Positions 5,229-6,052 of a stretch of 6,052 nt of DNA are shown here, piece after piece. The position numbers and the translations under genes are program-made. Origin of the DNA: CAZLPW01 sp964561495 (GTDB lineage: Bacteria > Fidelibacterota > Marinisomatia > Marinisomatales > UBA1611); the NCBI GenBank assembly GCA_964561495.1, contig CAZLPW010000106.1, positions 1-6,052 of the forward strand, read 5' to 3'. The stretch's first letter is position 1, and every line of letters starts with the position of its first letter. Under the pieces are notes generated by a model. The model was not told the origin of the DNA and did not search any database. It worked only from the letters and a program-made list of their open reading frames with translations.

Positions 5229-6052
5229 TTAATTTTTTTGAATCAACTTTCTATTGACCATTGAAGCTTCAATAATATTTATACCTGCATCAGGAATATA
5301 CCATAAATCTTCCTTTAAATTTACTCCTCCTCTAAGTTTTTCTTGAACTACACGATCTACAACATATATCCCCATTTTAGCCATATTAAAAAAGTTGTCC
5401 ATGCCTTTATTAGGAAAACCAATTCTTGTTCTGTGAATATTATAATTAATTCCGAATTTCCTTCCAAAAGATTTCTCAATACCTTCTTTACCTATAATGA
5501 ACCCAAGCAATCCACCCCAAGTCGATGTCGGGTTATCAGAGTCCCAGCCACATAGAGCACCTATCTTTATTGTCTTTTGTATATCACCTTCTCCATATAA
5601 CAGGCTAATTATACTAGAAGCAAAATTTATCCCAGCAGCAAAACACCCATTACAATGTAAATTTTTTGATGTTATGTCATACCCATCATCCTCCATAACT
5701 TGATATTTATGGTATACCATATCCCTAGTTTCCTCCCAAGGAATATTTTCTTCATATTTGGTTTTTACAAAATCAAACATCTTAGCAGAATATGAATTTT
5801 TAGGCAATCGTTTCCTCGCTTGATTTGCCATCCATAGAATCCTATCTTTAATATTATTATCTTCATTTATATACGATGCAAGGGAATACATTATTACATA
5901 AAACTCAGAAATCCATTCCGAATTTAGTCTTGCAGTTGTCCGAATTGGAAGATAGGAGAGTTCTAGCGCAACATCAGGTCGAGCAGGTGCAAACAACCCA
6001 AATATTTCTGTTGTAAGTTGTGCATCAATCATCTCATAATTAGGATTATTTT
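5229..6052 (-). CDS. ADP-ribosylglycohydrolase-family protein (partial, N-terminus beyond right edge)
   Basis: The family removes ADP-ribose from proteins or small molecules, or hydrolyses related N-glycosides, using a two-metal site. The frame stays open to the window edge, so the ATG at 6032 is internal: NPNYE precedes it and joins smoothly to MIDAQLTTEIFG. The 273 visible residues are the C-terminal part. Numbered from that Met, key stretches are IDAQLTTEIFGLFAPARP (2-19), LPIRTTARL (28-36), NIPWEETRD (96-104), NGCFAAGINFASSIISLLYG (128-147) and GALCGWDSDNPTSTWGGLLG (158-177). The last is the family's C-terminal metal motif: Asp164 and Asp166 match the paired aspartates, while the following residue, usually Thr, is Asn167. 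The N-terminal metal half-site should lie outside the window, so activity cannot be judged. The C-terminus after about residue 200 is unremarkable. Many relatives are large proteins of 500 or more residues next to sugar or nucleoside genes; no such neighbour is visible here. The natural substrate is unknown. Confidence 0.85.
   Translation of the reverse strand, partial: NNPNYEMIDAQLTTEIFGLFAPARPDVALELSYLPIRTTARLNSEWISEFYVIMYSLASYINEDNNIKDRILWMANQARKRLPKNSYSAKMFDFVKTKYEENIPWEETRDMVYHKYQVMEDDGYDITSKNLHCNGCFAAGINFASSIISLLYGEGDIQKTIKIGALCGWDSDNPTSTWGGLLGFIIGKEGIEKSFGRKFGINYNIHRTRIGFPNKGMDNFFNMAKMGIYVVDRVVQEKLRGGVNLKEDLWYIPDAGINIIEASMVNRKLIQKN

Noticed and set aside
5343..5703. Two overlapping plus-strand frames of 68-70 codons within the ADP-ribosylglycohydrolase gene
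   Set aside because: They are antisense shadows: the minus-strand frame carries clear family motifs across the same bases.

Overview
The window is strongly AT-rich and reads as part of a bacterial chromosome that uses the standard genetic code (TAA, TAG and TGA all end genes here). A clear Shine-Dalgarno is present only at the iron-binding protein gene. The AT-rich composition, an iron(III) ABC transporter, an O-acyltransferase/SGNH pair and generous intergenic DNA with possible gene debris fit a low-GC marine bacterium. The lineage cannot be fixed from sequence alone. The gaps of about 510 and 550 bases argue against an extremely streamlined SAR11-type genome.

Layout, left to right. (1) Positions 1-1641, minus strand: a ferric iron ABC transporter operon. 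The periplasmic iron-binding protein (FutA/IdiA/FbpA type) comes first, followed 20 bases later by the inner-membrane permease (FbpB/SfuB type), which leaves the window at its left edge. (2) Positions 1642-2152: a divergent intergenic region. It holds the iron operon's ribosome binding site, a candidate promoter and a 27-base inverted repeat that could be an operator. (3) Positions 2153-4680, plus strand: a tightly linked pair, an AlgI-like MBOAT membrane O-acyltransferase and a membrane-anchored SGNH/GDSL-fold protein. Together they probably form a cell-surface glycan O-acylation module. (4) Positions 4681-5228: a mostly non-coding stretch with one plausible 48-residue minus-strand small protein and what may be the remains of a second small gene. 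(5) Positions 5229-6052, minus strand: the C-terminal part of a large ADP-ribosylglycohydrolase-family protein whose start lies beyond the right edge.

The iron operon works as one unit: ligand capture in the periplasm, then passage through the permease, with the ATPase expected elsewhere. The MBOAT would move acyl groups across the inner membrane and the SGNH partner would attach them to, or remove them from, an extracytoplasmic polymer. Nothing in the sequence links the ADP-ribosylglycohydrolase to either module. No tRNA, rRNA, CRISPR array, insertion sequence or integrase was seen. I found no convincing wholly new system. The best leads are the candidate operator at 1713-1739, the altered oxyanion block of the SGNH protein, and the possible gene decay next to the ADP-ribosylglycohydrolase.
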